DNA of 64,000 bases from Gallintestinimicrobium propionicum (lineage in GTDB: Bacteria; Bacillota; Clostridia; Lachnospirales; Lachnospiraceae), in assembly GCF_025567525.1 (NCBI RefSeq), contig NZ_JAOQJY010000009.1, positions 62,001-126,000 of the forward strand, given 5' to 3'. Below the pieces are notes generated by a model. It had not been told where the DNA came from. It saw only the letters and a program-made list of their open reading frames with translations, and did not search any database. Below are positions 36,722 to 45,012 of this stretch, in pieces (the first letter of the stretch is position 1; each line of letters starts with the position of its first letter). Position numbers and translations under genes: made by a program.

Positions 36722-36759
36722 ACCACTTATTTCGTCTTTTACAATGGAGAATTTTTATC

Positions 36760-37326
36760 ATGAGCTTACTCGAATTATTCCTTCTGGCTGTCGGTCTGTC
36801 GATGGACGCTTTTGCCGTATCCGTCTGTAAGGGCCTGTCCGTACGCCGCGGCAGTATGAAACAGGCACTCACCGTCGGCATCTGGTTCGGTGGCTTTCAG
36901 GCGCTGATGCCCTTTCTCGGCTATCTTCTGGGCATCACATTTTCCTCTCTGATCACGAGCATCGACCACTGGATCGCCTTCGTCCTGCTGGCATTTATCG
37001 GTTTCAACATGATCCGCGAAGCCAGAAGCGATGAAGAAAATGAATCCAATGACCGCTTCGATTTCAAAACCATGCTTCCGCTTGCTGTTGCAACCAGCAT
37101 CGACGCACTTGCCGTCGGCGTTACCTTCGCTTTCCTGCGGGTAAACATCGTTCCGGCAGTCAGCTTCATCGGCTGCATCACTTTCCTGCTCTCCGCAATC
37201 GGTTTAAAGGCAGGCAACATCATCGGCGCAAAAAACCGCTCCCGCGCAGAATTTGCGGGCGGTCTTGTCCTGATCCTGATGGGCATAAAGATTCTGCTGG
37301 AGCACCTCGGTGTGATTTCGTTTTAA
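36760..37326 (+). CDS. mntP: Manganese efflux pump MntP
   Basis: Small manganese exporter of 188 aa with six helices in two related halves. Each half carries an Asp motif: SMDAFAVSVCKG near residue 15 and ATSIDALAVG near residue 107. I start at ATG 36760 (MSLLELFLLAVGLS) with TGGAGA upstream; the in-frame extension to 36697 is encoded by repeat R3 and is unlikely to be translated. It follows the CDF exporter by 168 bases. Confidence 0.94.
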   Translation: MSLLELFLLAVGLSMDAFAVSVCKGLSVRRGSMKQALTVGIWFGGFQALMPFLGYLLGITFSSLITSIDHWIAFVLLAFIGFNMIREARSDEENESNDRFDFKTMLPLAVATSIDALAVGVTFAFLRVNIVPAVSFIGCITFLLSAIGLKAGNIIGAKNRSRAEFAGGLVLILMGIKILLEHLGVISF

Positions 37327-37361
37327 AAGCTTTTGTGTGAGTTTGTCTGAAAATCTTTTGC

Positions 37362-37390
37362 TTGACAACTGTATGATGCAGTGTTAAAGT
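37362..37390 (+). promoter_or_regulatory. Promoter of the exporter operon
   Basis: TTGACA (37362-37367), 17-base spacer and TAAAGT (37385-37390); about 80 bases before the leader ORF. Confidence 0.75.
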
Positions 37391-37469
37391 GGGCATATGC
37401 GATACACATTAACAATCACGGGAGATCCGGAAGGGATTTTCTGATAAAAGAAAGGAAAGGAGGTATGTT

Positions 37470-37541
37470 ATGATGTTATTGTTCATCGGATCAAATCGAA
37501 GCTATTTTGAATATCATAAGAATGCCTCCCGCCCAAACTGA
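37470..37541 (+). CDS. 23-residue leader peptide of the multidrug exporter operon (BmrB-like role)
   Basis: Short ORF starting MMLLFIGSNRSYFEY and ending RPN before TGA 37539-37541. GGAGG (37459-37463) sits six bases before ATG 37470 and nine before ATG 37473; a third ATG at 37465 opens only two codons. The strong ribosome site on such a short frame, followed by a terminator whose stem can be disrupted by AGAATGCC inside the ORF, points to translation-dependent attenuation. In Bacillus subtilis bmrB plays this role for bmrCD. No sequence homology to BmrB is claimed. Confidence 0.65.
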   Translation: MMLLFIGSNRSYFEYHKNASRPN

Positions 37542-37562
37542 CGATTTGATTCGTCTGACAAG

Positions 37563-37594
37563 AGCCGCGGCATTCTCATGCTGCGGCTTTTTTT
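37563..37594 (+). terminator. First attenuator terminator of the exporter leader
   Basis: Arms AGCCGCGGCA (37563-37572) and TGCTGCGGCT (37579-37588), 10 bp with one G-U pair, then seven T. Confidence 0.88.
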
Positions 37595-37718
37595 ATACAA
37601 CAGGATGTTGAAAAACAGGCATTTTGTTGTCAATCAGGTCAGCCCGCCTCTTGTCTGAGCCGGTTTCTTTACCGCTCTCAGAAAGCTCCGGTGCTTTCCT
37701 GAAAAAGAGATTTTTTGC

Positions 37719-37752
37719 CGCAGAACATGCTTTCATGCTTCTGCGTTTTTTT
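37719..37752 (+). terminator. Second terminator in the exporter leader
   Basis: Arms CGCAGAA-CATG (37719-37729) and CATG-C-TTCTGCG (37734-37745) with one bulged base, followed by seven T (37746-37752). Confidence 0.78.
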
Positions 37753-37897
37753 ATACCCAGGGGTATGTCCTGCCTTTGCAGGCATTATGAGCAAACGTCC
37801 CTTTCGACGTTATGTTTTTTACAAATGGAGCGAAAATCCTGTCTGGCGGGATTTTTTCCACATATATCAACTTCAAAAGAAGGGGGAATTTATTTTC

Positions 37898-39646
37898 ATG
37901 AAAAAGTTGTCCTATTACTTAAAACAGCATATTCCGGGCTATCTGTTTGCCATCCTTTCGATGGTTATCGCGGTCAGCCTGGATCTGCTCACCCCGCAGG
38001 TGACCCGACATATTGTCGATGACGTCCTTGTGGGCGGTCAGATGGGGAAGCTCAAATATCTGCTGCTGGCGATTTTACTCATCGGCATCGGACGCTGTAT
38101 TTTTCAGTACACCAAGGAGTTTACCTTCGACAAAATCTCCTCTACCATCGCCACAGACATGCGCCGCGATTTATTCGCGCACATTCAGTCGCTGTCCGCC
38201 GACTTTTTTGACAAGACGAGCACCGGAGAGCTGATGGCGCGCGTCAAGGACGACATCGACCGCATCTGGAATGCACTCGGCTATGTCGGCATGCTGATGA
38301 TGGAGGTTGCGTTCCATGTCACCGTCATTTTATTCTGCATGTACAGCTTAAACTGGAAACTTGCGATCCTGCCCACGCTCTGCATGATTTTCTGCGCTGT
38401 CCTTGCGATTTTGATGGAAAACAGACTCGGAACTATCTACGAAGAGATCAGTGAGGAAAACGCAAAATTAAACACCGTTGCAGAAGAAAACCTTGCAGGC
38501 GTGCGCACCGTCAAAGCCTTTGCGCGGGAAAAATTCGAAATCAAAAAGTTTCTTTCCCACAATAAGCGCTACTACGAGCTGAATATGACGCAGTCCCGCG
38601 TGTTTGTCCGCTACTCTCCGTACTTTTCCCTGATTGGAAAGCTGCTGCCGCTTCTGGTGCTTTTGATCGGCGGTTACTTATTCCTGCAGGGAGAGCTGAC
38701 GCTCGGTGCACTCAGCGCATTCGTACAATATTCCACCAACATCGTATGGCCGATGGAAATGCTCGGCTGGCTGTCCAACGACTTTTCCTCCGCGGTCGGC
38801 AGTTACCGCAAAATTCGCAAAGTGTACGACCAGAAGCCTTCGATTCAGGAACCCGAAGAGCCGATTGTCCTGCCGGAAGTGACCGGCGATATCCGCTTCG
38901 AGCACGTTTCTTTCCATAAGGAGGACCAGCATGAGATTCTTCACGACATCCATTTCCATGTGGAGGCAGGCAAAACGATCGGTATCATGGGTGCGACCGG
39001 AAGCGGCAAGACGTCCCTGATCCAGCTGCTCTGCCGCCTTTACGACGCGACGGGCGGCACGATCTATCTCGACAACGTGGATATCCGCAAACTCAGCCTG
39101 CGCCAGCTGCGCAGCTGTATTTCCACCGTCATGCAGGACGTCTTTCTGTTCTCGGATACAATTCAGGAAAACGTTATGCTCGGTCAGAAAGGAAACTTAA
39201 ACATTTCCGACGTGCGGCTCGCTTCCCGCGACGCACAGGCTTCGGAATTTATCGACCGGCTCTCCGAGCAGTATGACACCGTAATCGGCGAACGCGGTGT
39301 CGGCTTGTCCGGCGGTCAGAAGCAGCGCATTTCCATCGCGCGGGCGCTGGCAAAGCATACACCTGTGCTGGTGCTGGATGATTCGACCAGCGCACTGGAT
39401 ATGGAAACGGAATATGCCATCCAGCAGACCCTCACCCGGCTGCCCCATACGACCAAGCTCATCATCGCGCACCGTATCAGTGCCGTCCGTCATGCAGACG
39501 AAATCATCGTCCTGGAAAACGGACACATTGCAGAACGTGGTACCCACGAAGAACTGCTTGCCCTTCACGGGCTTTACTATCAAACTTGGCAGGCTCAGTT
39601 TGGCATGATGCCTGACCAGAAGGAGGTGACAGATTATGGCTGTTAA
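37898..39646 (+). CDS. Heterodimeric ABC multidrug exporter, degenerate-site subunit (BmrC-like)
   Basis: Type IV ABC exporter half-transporter, 582 aa: six helices in about 1-310, then the NBD with Walker A MGATGSGKTS, signature LSGGQKQR and Walker B VLVLDDSTSALD. The catalytic Glu after Walker B is Asp here, marking the non-hydrolysing site of a heterodimer. Start ATG 37898 (MKKLSYYLKQ) with AGGGGGAA upstream; in-frame codons from 37715 or 37787 have no good site. It overlaps the partner gene by 11 bases. Confidence 0.93.
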   Translation: MKKLSYYLKQHIPGYLFAILSMVIAVSLDLLTPQVTRHIVDDVLVGGQMGKLKYLLLAILLIGIGRCIFQYTKEFTFDKISSTIATDMRRDLFAHIQSLSADFFDKTSTGELMARVKDDIDRIWNALGYVGMLMMEVAFHVTVILFCMYSLNWKLAILPTLCMIFCAVLAILMENRLGTIYEEISEENAKLNTVAEENLAGVRTVKAFAREKFEIKKFLSHNKRYYELNMTQSRVFVRYSPYFSLIGKLLPLLVLLIGGYLFLQGELTLGALSAFVQYSTNIVWPMEMLGWLSNDFSSAVGSYRKIRKVYDQKPSIQEPEEPIVLPEVTGDIRFEHVSFHKEDQHEILHDIHFHVEAGKTIGIMGATGSGKTSLIQLLCRLYDATGGTIYLDNVDIRKLSLRQLRSCISTVMQDVFLFSDTIQENVMLGQKGNLNISDVRLASRDAQASEFIDRLSEQYDTVIGERGVGLSGGQKQRISIARALAKHTPVLVLDDSTSALDMETEYAIQQTLTRLPHTTKLIIAHRISAVRHADEIIVLENGHIAERGTHEELLALHGLYYQTWQAQFGMMPDQKEVTDYGC

Positions 39647-41414
39647 TTCTTATAAGCAGGACGAACACAGCACAGACGTCGGTAAAATGAAGACGCTGAT
39701 GCGCCTGTTTTCCTATCTGCTGGACTATAAAAAGGAGATCCTCGCTGTTCTGGCGATCATGGCGTTCTGCGTGTTTGTCAGCCTCGTAAACCCTCTGATC
39801 ATGGAAAACGCGATTGACAAGCATATTTCCACCGGCGATTTTCCCGGACTGGCAAAACTGATTGGAATCGCCGTTGTGCTGAACGTGATCATGATCCTTT
39901 TTGTCAAGCTGCGGATGCTGATTATGGCAAAGGTCTGCAACAGTATCCTCGTAACGATCCGCCAGCAGCTTTATACTCACATCCAGACCCTGGATTTTTC
40001 CTTTTTCGACAGCCGTCCCACCGGCAAGATCCTCGCCCGCATTATCGGCGACATCAACTCCTTAAAGGACGTGCTCGGCAACTGCGTCACGACGCTGATC
40101 CCGGATTTTTTCACAATCTGCGCCGTCGTCGTGATCATGTTTCTCAAAAATCCGGTTCTCGCAGCGGCTTCCCTGATCAGCCTGCCGCTGATGATCTTCT
40201 GCATGTGGTTTATCCAGGTGTACTCGCATAAGCGCTGGCAGATCCACCGCAAAAAATCTTCCAACTTAAACGCGTTTGTCCACGAGGATTTGTCCGGAAT
40301 CCGTATCATCCAGAGCTTTTCCGCCGAACAGGAAACGATGGCTACGTTCCATCAGCTGACGGACGAGCACCGGGATTCTTTTATCGACGCAGTGCGCTTA
40401 AATGACGCGTTTGGTTCCGCCATCGATATTTGCTGGGCAATCGGCACTTTCGCCCTGTATTTTACCGGCATTGTCCTTCTCGGTCCCGATAAGATTTCCC
40501 TCGGTATCCTGATCGCATTCGGCTCCTATATTTCGATGTTTTGGAATCCGATTATGAACCTGAGCAACTTTTACAACCAGATCATCACCAATATCGCCGG
40601 AGCCGAACGTATTTTTGAGATTCTGGACACAGAGTCTAAAATTTCCGATGCTGACGGCGTGACCAAGCTGCCTCCGGTCAAAGGAGCTGTTACCTTCGAT
40701 CATGTTTCCTTCTCCTATGATGGAGAGAAGCGCGTTTTAGACGACGTCAGCTTCCAGATCAAACCCGGCGAAACGATTGCTTTAGTCGGTCCTACCGGCG
40801 CAGGCAAAACGACGATCGTCAACCTGATCAGCCGCTTTTACGATATCCAGACCGGTCATATCCTGATCGACGATTACGACGTGCAGAAAATTTCCATCGA
40901 AAGCCTCCGGCAGCAGATGGGCGTCATGACACAGGATAACTTCCTGTTCTCCGGCACGATCAAGGACAATATCCGTTACGGAAAACTCGATGCGACGGAC
41001 GAAGAGATCATCGCAGCCGCAAAGGCAGTCAACGCACATGACTTTATCCTAAAGCTCGAAAAAGGATATGACACCGTATTATCCGAACGCGGCGGCGGTC
41101 TTTCCATCGGTCAGAAGCAGCTGCTCGCCTTTGCCCGCACGATGGTATCCGATCCCCGCATCCTGATTCTGGACGAGGCAACCAGCAGTATCGATACCAA
41201 CACGGAAATCCTCGTGCAGGAGGGCATTGAACAGCTTTTAAAGGGACGTACCTCCTTTGTCATTGCACACCGCCTTTCCACGATCCAGAAGGCCGACCGG
41301 ATCTTCGTCATCGACAACGGCCGCATCATCGAGGAGGGCAATGCAGCGCAGCTGCTTGCGCAGAAAGGCTTCTACTACGATCTGTACATGAGTCAGTTTA
41401 AAAATGTGATGTAA
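39636..41414 (+). CDS. Heterodimeric ABC multidrug exporter, catalytic subunit (BmrD-like)
   Basis: Partner half-transporter, 592 aa, with six helices and an NBD carrying Walker A VGPTGAGKTT, a deviant signature LSIGQKQL and canonical Walker B ILILDEATSSID. The deviant signature here and the Asp in the partner would lie in the same composite site, so one site is degenerate and the other active. Start ATG 39636 with AGGAGG nine bases upstream. A strong terminator follows at 41471. Confidence 0.93.
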   Translation: MAVNSYKQDEHSTDVGKMKTLMRLFSYLLDYKKEILAVLAIMAFCVFVSLVNPLIMENAIDKHISTGDFPGLAKLIGIAVVLNVIMILFVKLRMLIMAKVCNSILVTIRQQLYTHIQTLDFSFFDSRPTGKILARIIGDINSLKDVLGNCVTTLIPDFFTICAVVVIMFLKNPVLAAASLISLPLMIFCMWFIQVYSHKRWQIHRKKSSNLNAFVHEDLSGIRIIQSFSAEQETMATFHQLTDEHRDSFIDAVRLNDAFGSAIDICWAIGTFALYFTGIVLLGPDKISLGILIAFGSYISMFWNPIMNLSNFYNQIITNIAGAERIFEILDTESKISDADGVTKLPPVKGAVTFDHVSFSYDGEKRVLDDVSFQIKPGETIALVGPTGAGKTTIVNLISRFYDIQTGHILIDDYDVQKISIESLRQQMGVMTQDNFLFSGTIKDNIRYGKLDATDEEIIAAAKAVNAHDFILKLEKGYDTVLSERGGGLSIGQKQLLAFARTMVSDPRILILDEATSSIDTNTEILVQEGIEQLLKGRTSFVIAHRLSTIQKADRIFVIDNGRIIEEGNAAQLLAQKGFYYDLYMSQFKNVM

Positions 41415-41470
41415 ATCACTGCACCGCGGCATAAAGACGATATCATTTTGTTGTGCCGCACCACGAGCAA

Positions 41471-41517
41471 AACGGCGCTGTCCGGAATTTCGTTTTCCAG
41501 ACAGCGCCGTTTTTTTG
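41471..41517. terminator. Bidirectional terminator between the exporter and thiN
   Basis: Perfect 11-bp outer arms AACGGCGCTGT (41471-41481) and ACAGCGCCGTT (41501-41511), extended inward by CCGGAA/TTCC pairing, with T and A tracts on both sides. Serves convergent genes. Confidence 0.9.
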
Positions 41518-41551
41518 TGTCTTCTTTCTATTCTGCCCCTTCTTGCGCCCG

Positions 41552-42199
41552 TTATTCTTTTTCGGATAAGATCACTGCAAGCATTCCCTGCTCCACCGTC
41601 ACACTGGACCGTTTTCCAATAAATTCATTAGAAATCCCGATCGGAAAGCTGTTTGTAATCTCACCGTCCTGCATTTCATATTTTAAATTTCGAATCGTAA
41701 CGCCTGATGCCTTTTCCCCAAGAGAAAACAGGGACAGAAAGCCTTTCGCTTCCGGTTTAAACCAGACCGTCTCGTTCTGCATCACGAATGCCGTCGTCTT
41801 ATCATCCATCAAATACCCAACTGCGCTGCACTGTTTTAAATAAATCAGGCACTGCAGGTTTGCCAGCGTATGCTCGAGTCTGCCGCCCATCCCGCCGTAA
41901 ATGCGAAATTCCTGACAGCCTTCTAAAAGACCTATACGGATTGCAGCCAGCATATCCGTATCGTCCTTTTCTGTCGGAAGTACAACGACATGATCCGGCG
42001 CAATTTTTGCGATCTCCGCAATCTGCGGCATGTCCGATTCCTGCGCGGAATCAAAGTCGCCCACAATCAGGTCCGGAACTATAGCATATTTTCTGCAGGT
42101 ATCGTAACCGCCATCCACTGCGATCACAAGATCCTCCGGCTTTGTTTCGATTTTTTGAACGTTGCAGTCTCCTGCTCCAATTAAGATACACCGTTGCAT
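41552..42199 (-). CDS. thiN: Thiamine pyrophosphokinase
   Basis: Transfers pyrophosphate from ATP to thiamine, giving TPP. The 215 aa protein starts at ATG 42199 with GGGAG upstream. Motifs: DGGYD near residue 30, GDFDS near 48-52, and TEKDDTDM near 76-83, with the GGMGGRLEH segment in the N-terminal domain. In many Firmicutes thiN follows prkC-rsgA-rpe; here it lies 40 kb away from prkC. The next gene upstream is the TPR protein, 63 bases away. Confidence 0.95.
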   Translation of the reverse strand: MQRCILIGAGDCNVQKIETKPEDLVIAVDGGYDTCRKYAIVPDLIVGDFDSAQESDMPQIAEIAKIAPDHVVVLPTEKDDTDMLAAIRIGLLEGCQEFRIYGGMGGRLEHTLANLQCLIYLKQCSAVGYLMDDKTTAFVMQNETVWFKPEAKGFLSLFSLGEKASGVTIRNLKYEMQDGEITNSFPIGISNEFIGKRSSVTVEQGMLAVILSEKE

Positions 42200-42262
42200 G
42201 CTGCCACTCCCTTCTGTCCATCTGCGCCACCTGCATGATACCCCCACGCTGTGGCAGCCTAC

Positions 42263-43549
42263 TTACTCCTTCTGACGCTTCTCGTTTTCTCCGCCCCAGT
42301 CATAAATCATTTCCGCCGACGAGCCCTCCGCCGTGTAGGTCTTTTTTGCAAAGCGGTAATTCATCCGGGATACAACGTTTGTATTGTCCGTTGCAATCCC
42401 GCTTACCATTGTATTCCAGTACACAATCTCATATTCCGTATGCGGATAATATGCCGCCGGATCGTAAGCTGGCACATACTCGATGCTGCTTCTCTGTACG
42501 CCGAGATCCTCCATTTTCTGTCCCAGCACCCGAATTGTACCACTTGGCTGTGCAAGAGAATCATCTTCTACAAAAGAAAACTTCCAGCCGTCCTCTGTAA
42601 GGAGAAATACGATCGCTTCTTTCGTGACCGGCACATAGGTATTGCCCGTCCAGTATTCCATCGTGCGATTGATAAACGCATCCCGGATGGCCTTGTACTG
42701 ATCCGTCACGATGAAATTCCGCGCCGCCTCGTAGCCTTCCTGTTCAAACGCCTCAAACATCGGCGCGAAGTAATCGCTTATCTCCTGCTGTTTGGAAAGA
42801 CATGCCAAAATACCATCTGCTTCTGCATCTCCCAGCGCCTGCGCCCGTTCTAGCAGTTTCTTCCAGCTGTCCCGATGCGAAAGGCTTAAATAAATCTTCT
42901 GTGCTTTCGGTATTATAAAGCTGTATGCTGCTTCCTGGTAGCTGCTGTCCTTTTCTGCAAGCCCCAAAAGCTTTTCGGCAACGTCTGCATATTCGTCAAA
43001 ATCAGAGGTTCCATCCAGTTCGTCTAACATCAGGGACGCAGTATCCTCCTGCACTGTGACCTGCTGGACACAGTTTTCTAAAACGCTTCTGACACTTTCA
43101 TTATCCGGATCTGATTCCAGCACGGTAAGACAACTCCTGATATCGTCCAGACCGGCAGTCTTTTCATTGACATGCTCCACTACGCTGTTCAATACGGTCG
43201 CACAGTAGTTCTGCAGCAGAATTTCGGACTGTGTCGTCTCGTATCCCTGATGTAGAATTTCTGCCGCCTCATCCAGCTGTCCCTGCGCTGCATAATCATC
43301 CGCCAGCCCACGATAAGCGCGCACGCTGCCTTCATCGATGGAAAGCGCTTCCGTATAAGCCTCCTGCGCCTCTAAATAATTCATTTCCGTCATATATTTT
43401 GCCGCAAGGGTCAGCTGCTTTTCCACCTTTGTCTGCGGTAAATTATGATAAATCAGCGTAGAACCTGCTGCCGTCACAATCACTGCTGCCGCTGCGATTC
43501 CGATTTTTTTCCTTTTCTGCGCTAATTTTTTTCCTCTTTTTTTCCACAT
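42263..43549 (-). CDS. Membrane-anchored TPR-repeat protein
   Basis: Unrecognised 428-aa protein. A very basic N-terminus (KKRGKKLAQKRKK) precedes one helix (about 16-33), then TPR-like helical pairs around residues 40-110 (NYLEAQEAYTEALSIDEGS...AYRGLADDYAAQGQLDEAAEIL). The remaining 300 residues are mostly helical and acidic with a C-terminal beta-rich part. The orientation (basic residues inside) puts the TPR region outside the membrane. I start at ATG 43549 although the ribosome site is weak; an in-frame TTG at 43600 is less likely. Function unknown. Confidence 0.7.
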   Translation of the reverse strand: MWKKRGKKLAQKRKKIGIAAAAVIVTAAGSTLIYHNLPQTKVEKQLTLAAKYMTEMNYLEAQEAYTEALSIDEGSVRAYRGLADDYAAQGQLDEAAEILHQGYETTQSEILLQNYCATVLNSVVEHVNEKTAGLDDIRSCLTVLESDPDNESVRSVLENCVQQVTVQEDTASLMLDELDGTSDFDEYADVAEKLLGLAEKDSSYQEAAYSFIIPKAQKIYLSLSHRDSWKKLLERAQALGDAEADGILACLSKQQEISDYFAPMFEAFEQEGYEAARNFIVTDQYKAIRDAFINRTMEYWTGNTYVPVTKEAIVFLLTEDGWKFSFVEDDSLAQPSGTIRVLGQKMEDLGVQRSSIEYVPAYDPAAYYPHTEYEIVYWNTMVSGIATDNTNVVSRMNYRFAKKTYTAEGSSAEMIYDWGGENEKRQKE

Positions 43550-43715
43550 GATAGATCTCTGCCTTTTCCTGTCTTTCTTTCGCCCCGATGCCAAAACCAA
43601 CGGATTTTCCGGCTGTTTCTGGTGTCAGCGCATACAGACGGTATTGTATCAACTTTTCTCCCGCTTTGTAAAGGCTTTACACGAAAAAGTCACAGATCCG
43701 CTCTTCTATTCCCAA

Positions 43716-44162
43716 TCATGCTCCCATAGAGCGGAACATTCCAAACATAAGCCCCATACTCAGAAATGGTCCAAGCGCAATCTTCCGCTCTCTCCCGTTT
43801 CGAAACAACATCAGATACAGACAGTATCCCCCTGCAAGCGCCATTCCAAACGCAAGACTGTCCCAGACAGCAGACAATCCCAAAAAGAAACCACCTGCCG
43901 CCATCAGCTTGACATCCCCGCCGCCGACTGCTCCCGGCCTGCATACAGCTGCCGCAAAAAGCGGCAATCCGGCAATAAACGCCCCGGCAAAACGCATTCT
44001 TATAGAAGGCTGCGGCATCCAAAAAAGCGCAGCAACACCGGTCAGGAACAGAAATCCCGTGATCGCGTCCGGAATCTTTCTTTTCTTAAAATCACAAAGG
44101 CTGGCTGTAATCAGACCTCCCATAAAAAGTACATCCAACAAATAGCTTCCTGTTTCTTTCAT
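43716..44162 (-). CDS. A24-family prepilin peptidase-like membrane protein
   Basis: Short aspartic membrane protease of 148 aa with about five helices. The two catalytic Asp motifs are visible: CDFKKRKIPD near residues 23-32 and GGGDVKLMAAGG (the GxGD motif) near 75-86. It lacks the N-terminal methyltransferase domain of full PilD. The start ATG 44162 lies just after a truncated copy (R5) of the 94-bp repeat, whose edge supplies GAGCGG. No pilin or secretion ATPase gene is near, so its substrate is not apparent. Confidence 0.85.
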   Translation of the reverse strand: MKETGSYLLDVLFMGGLITASLCDFKKRKIPDAITGFLFLTGVAALFWMPQPSIRMRFAGAFIAGLPLFAAAVCRPGAVGGGDVKLMAAGGFFLGLSAVWDSLAFGMALAGGYCLYLMLFRNGRERKIALGPFLSMGLMFGMFRSMGA

Positions 44163-44170
44163 TTTTTCCG

Positions 44171-44200
44171 CTCATTTCTGCGCACGCTTTTTGCGCATGT
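44171..44200 (-). repeat. Truncated 94-bp repeat R5 (30 bases)
   Basis: Only the gene-proximal end is present: the TGCGCA hairpin and the GAAATGAG edge, placed at the ribosome site of the prepilin peptidase gene (ATG 44162). Confidence 0.8.
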
Positions 44201-44412
44201 TTTCTGCTTTCCATTCTAGCAAATTTGCGACTTTCCGGTAAGCCGTAATGTCTCACAAAATCGATAATCCAAACGCACGTTCTTTTTGTAACCACTTGCA
44301 AATTTGGCAGCAATTTCAAAACTGGCATGGTAAAAAAAGTGTAAAATGGCACTTTCTATCATGCCACATATTGCTTATGATAAGAAAAACTTTGATGAGG
44401 AGGATTTCCACT

Positions 44413-45012
44413 ATGAAAAAAGAATCTTTTCAGAAGCTGGTTTTGACCGGTGTATTTGCAGCATTATCTTATGTTGTCTTCACTTTTTTGCAGATTAAGA
44501 TCCCGCTTCCCGGCGGCGATGCAACAAGCATCCATCTCGGCAATGCAGTCTGTGTTCTCGGCGCGCTGATCCTTGGCGGTCTCTGGGGCGGCATCGGCGG
44601 CTCCATCGGCATGACCATCGGCGACCTTTTCGATCCTGTCTATGTCGTATATGCACCCAAGACCTTTATTCTGAAGCTCTGCATCGGTCTGATCACCGGT
44701 CTGATCGCCCATCGCTTCGGTCACATCACTTATCAGACAGACAAAAAGAAAATCGCCCGTATTGCAGCACTGGCAGCACTGGGCGGGCTGATCTTCAACA
44801 CAATCTTTGATCCTCTTGTAGGATATTTTTATAAGCTGCTGATCCTGGGCAAACCCGCTGCAGAGCTGACTCTGGCATGGAATATCACTGCAACAGCCAT
44901 CAACACCGTGATTTCCACCATCGTTTCCGTTCTTGTATACATGGCGCTTCTGCCTGCACTCAAAAAGTCCGGTCTGTTCTTTCAGGTCGGTAAAGAAGGA
45001 TCTTCCAAATGA
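44413..45012 (+). CDS. ECF transporter S component, probably for a B6 vitamer
   Basis: Substrate-binding membrane subunit of an energy-coupling factor importer. The 199 aa protein has about six hydrophobic segments, starting MKKESFQKLVLTGVFAALSYV, with the Gly-rich loop GGLWGGIGGSIGMTIGD typical of these proteins. Start ATG 44413 with GGAGG nine bases upstream. It overlaps the pyridoxal kinase gene as ATGA, which is the basis for the inferred B6 substrate; the sequence itself does not fix it. The energizing EcfA/A'/T proteins are not in the window. Confidence 0.85.
   Translation: MKKESFQKLVLTGVFAALSYVVFTFLQIKIPLPGGDATSIHLGNAVCVLGALILGGLWGGIGGSIGMTIGDLFDPVYVVYAPKTFILKLCIGLITGLIAHRFGHITYQTDKKKIARIAALAALGGLIFNTIFDPLVGYFYKLLILGKPAAELTLAWNITATAINTVISTIVSVLVYMALLPALKKSGLFFQVGKEGSSK

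Larger units (their letters stand above)
37327..37897 (+). promoter_or_regulatory. 571-bp regulated leader of the multidrug exporter operon
   Basis: Contains the promoter at 37362-37390, a 23-codon ORF, and two intrinsic terminators in series (37563-37594 and 37719-37752), then small hairpins near 37768-37781 and 37794-37811 before the first exporter ATG. Two alternative pairings fit an attenuator: 37490-37498 with 37542-37550, and AGAATGCC 37519-37526 with GGCATTCT 37569-37576. The latter would break the first terminator stem. Confidence 0.75.

Noticed and set aside
35557..36726. 389-codon minus-strand open frame starting in repeat R3
   Set aside because: Antisense to the CDF exporter, whose motifs and ribosome site are convincing.
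36592..36759. Manganese (yybP-ykoY) riboswitch before mntP
   Set aside because: The leader is mostly repeat R3 and I see none of the conserved loop sequences of that riboswitch.
34317..36830. Similar short peptides encoded in copies of the 94-bp repeat
   Set aside because: Resemblance (for example CARFLRM) comes from the repeated DNA; frames are not maintained and lack ribosome sites.
37715..37897. N-terminal extension of the first exporter subunit
   Set aside because: It would overlap the second terminator; the ATG at 37898 has a better ribosome site and matches the usual N-terminus.
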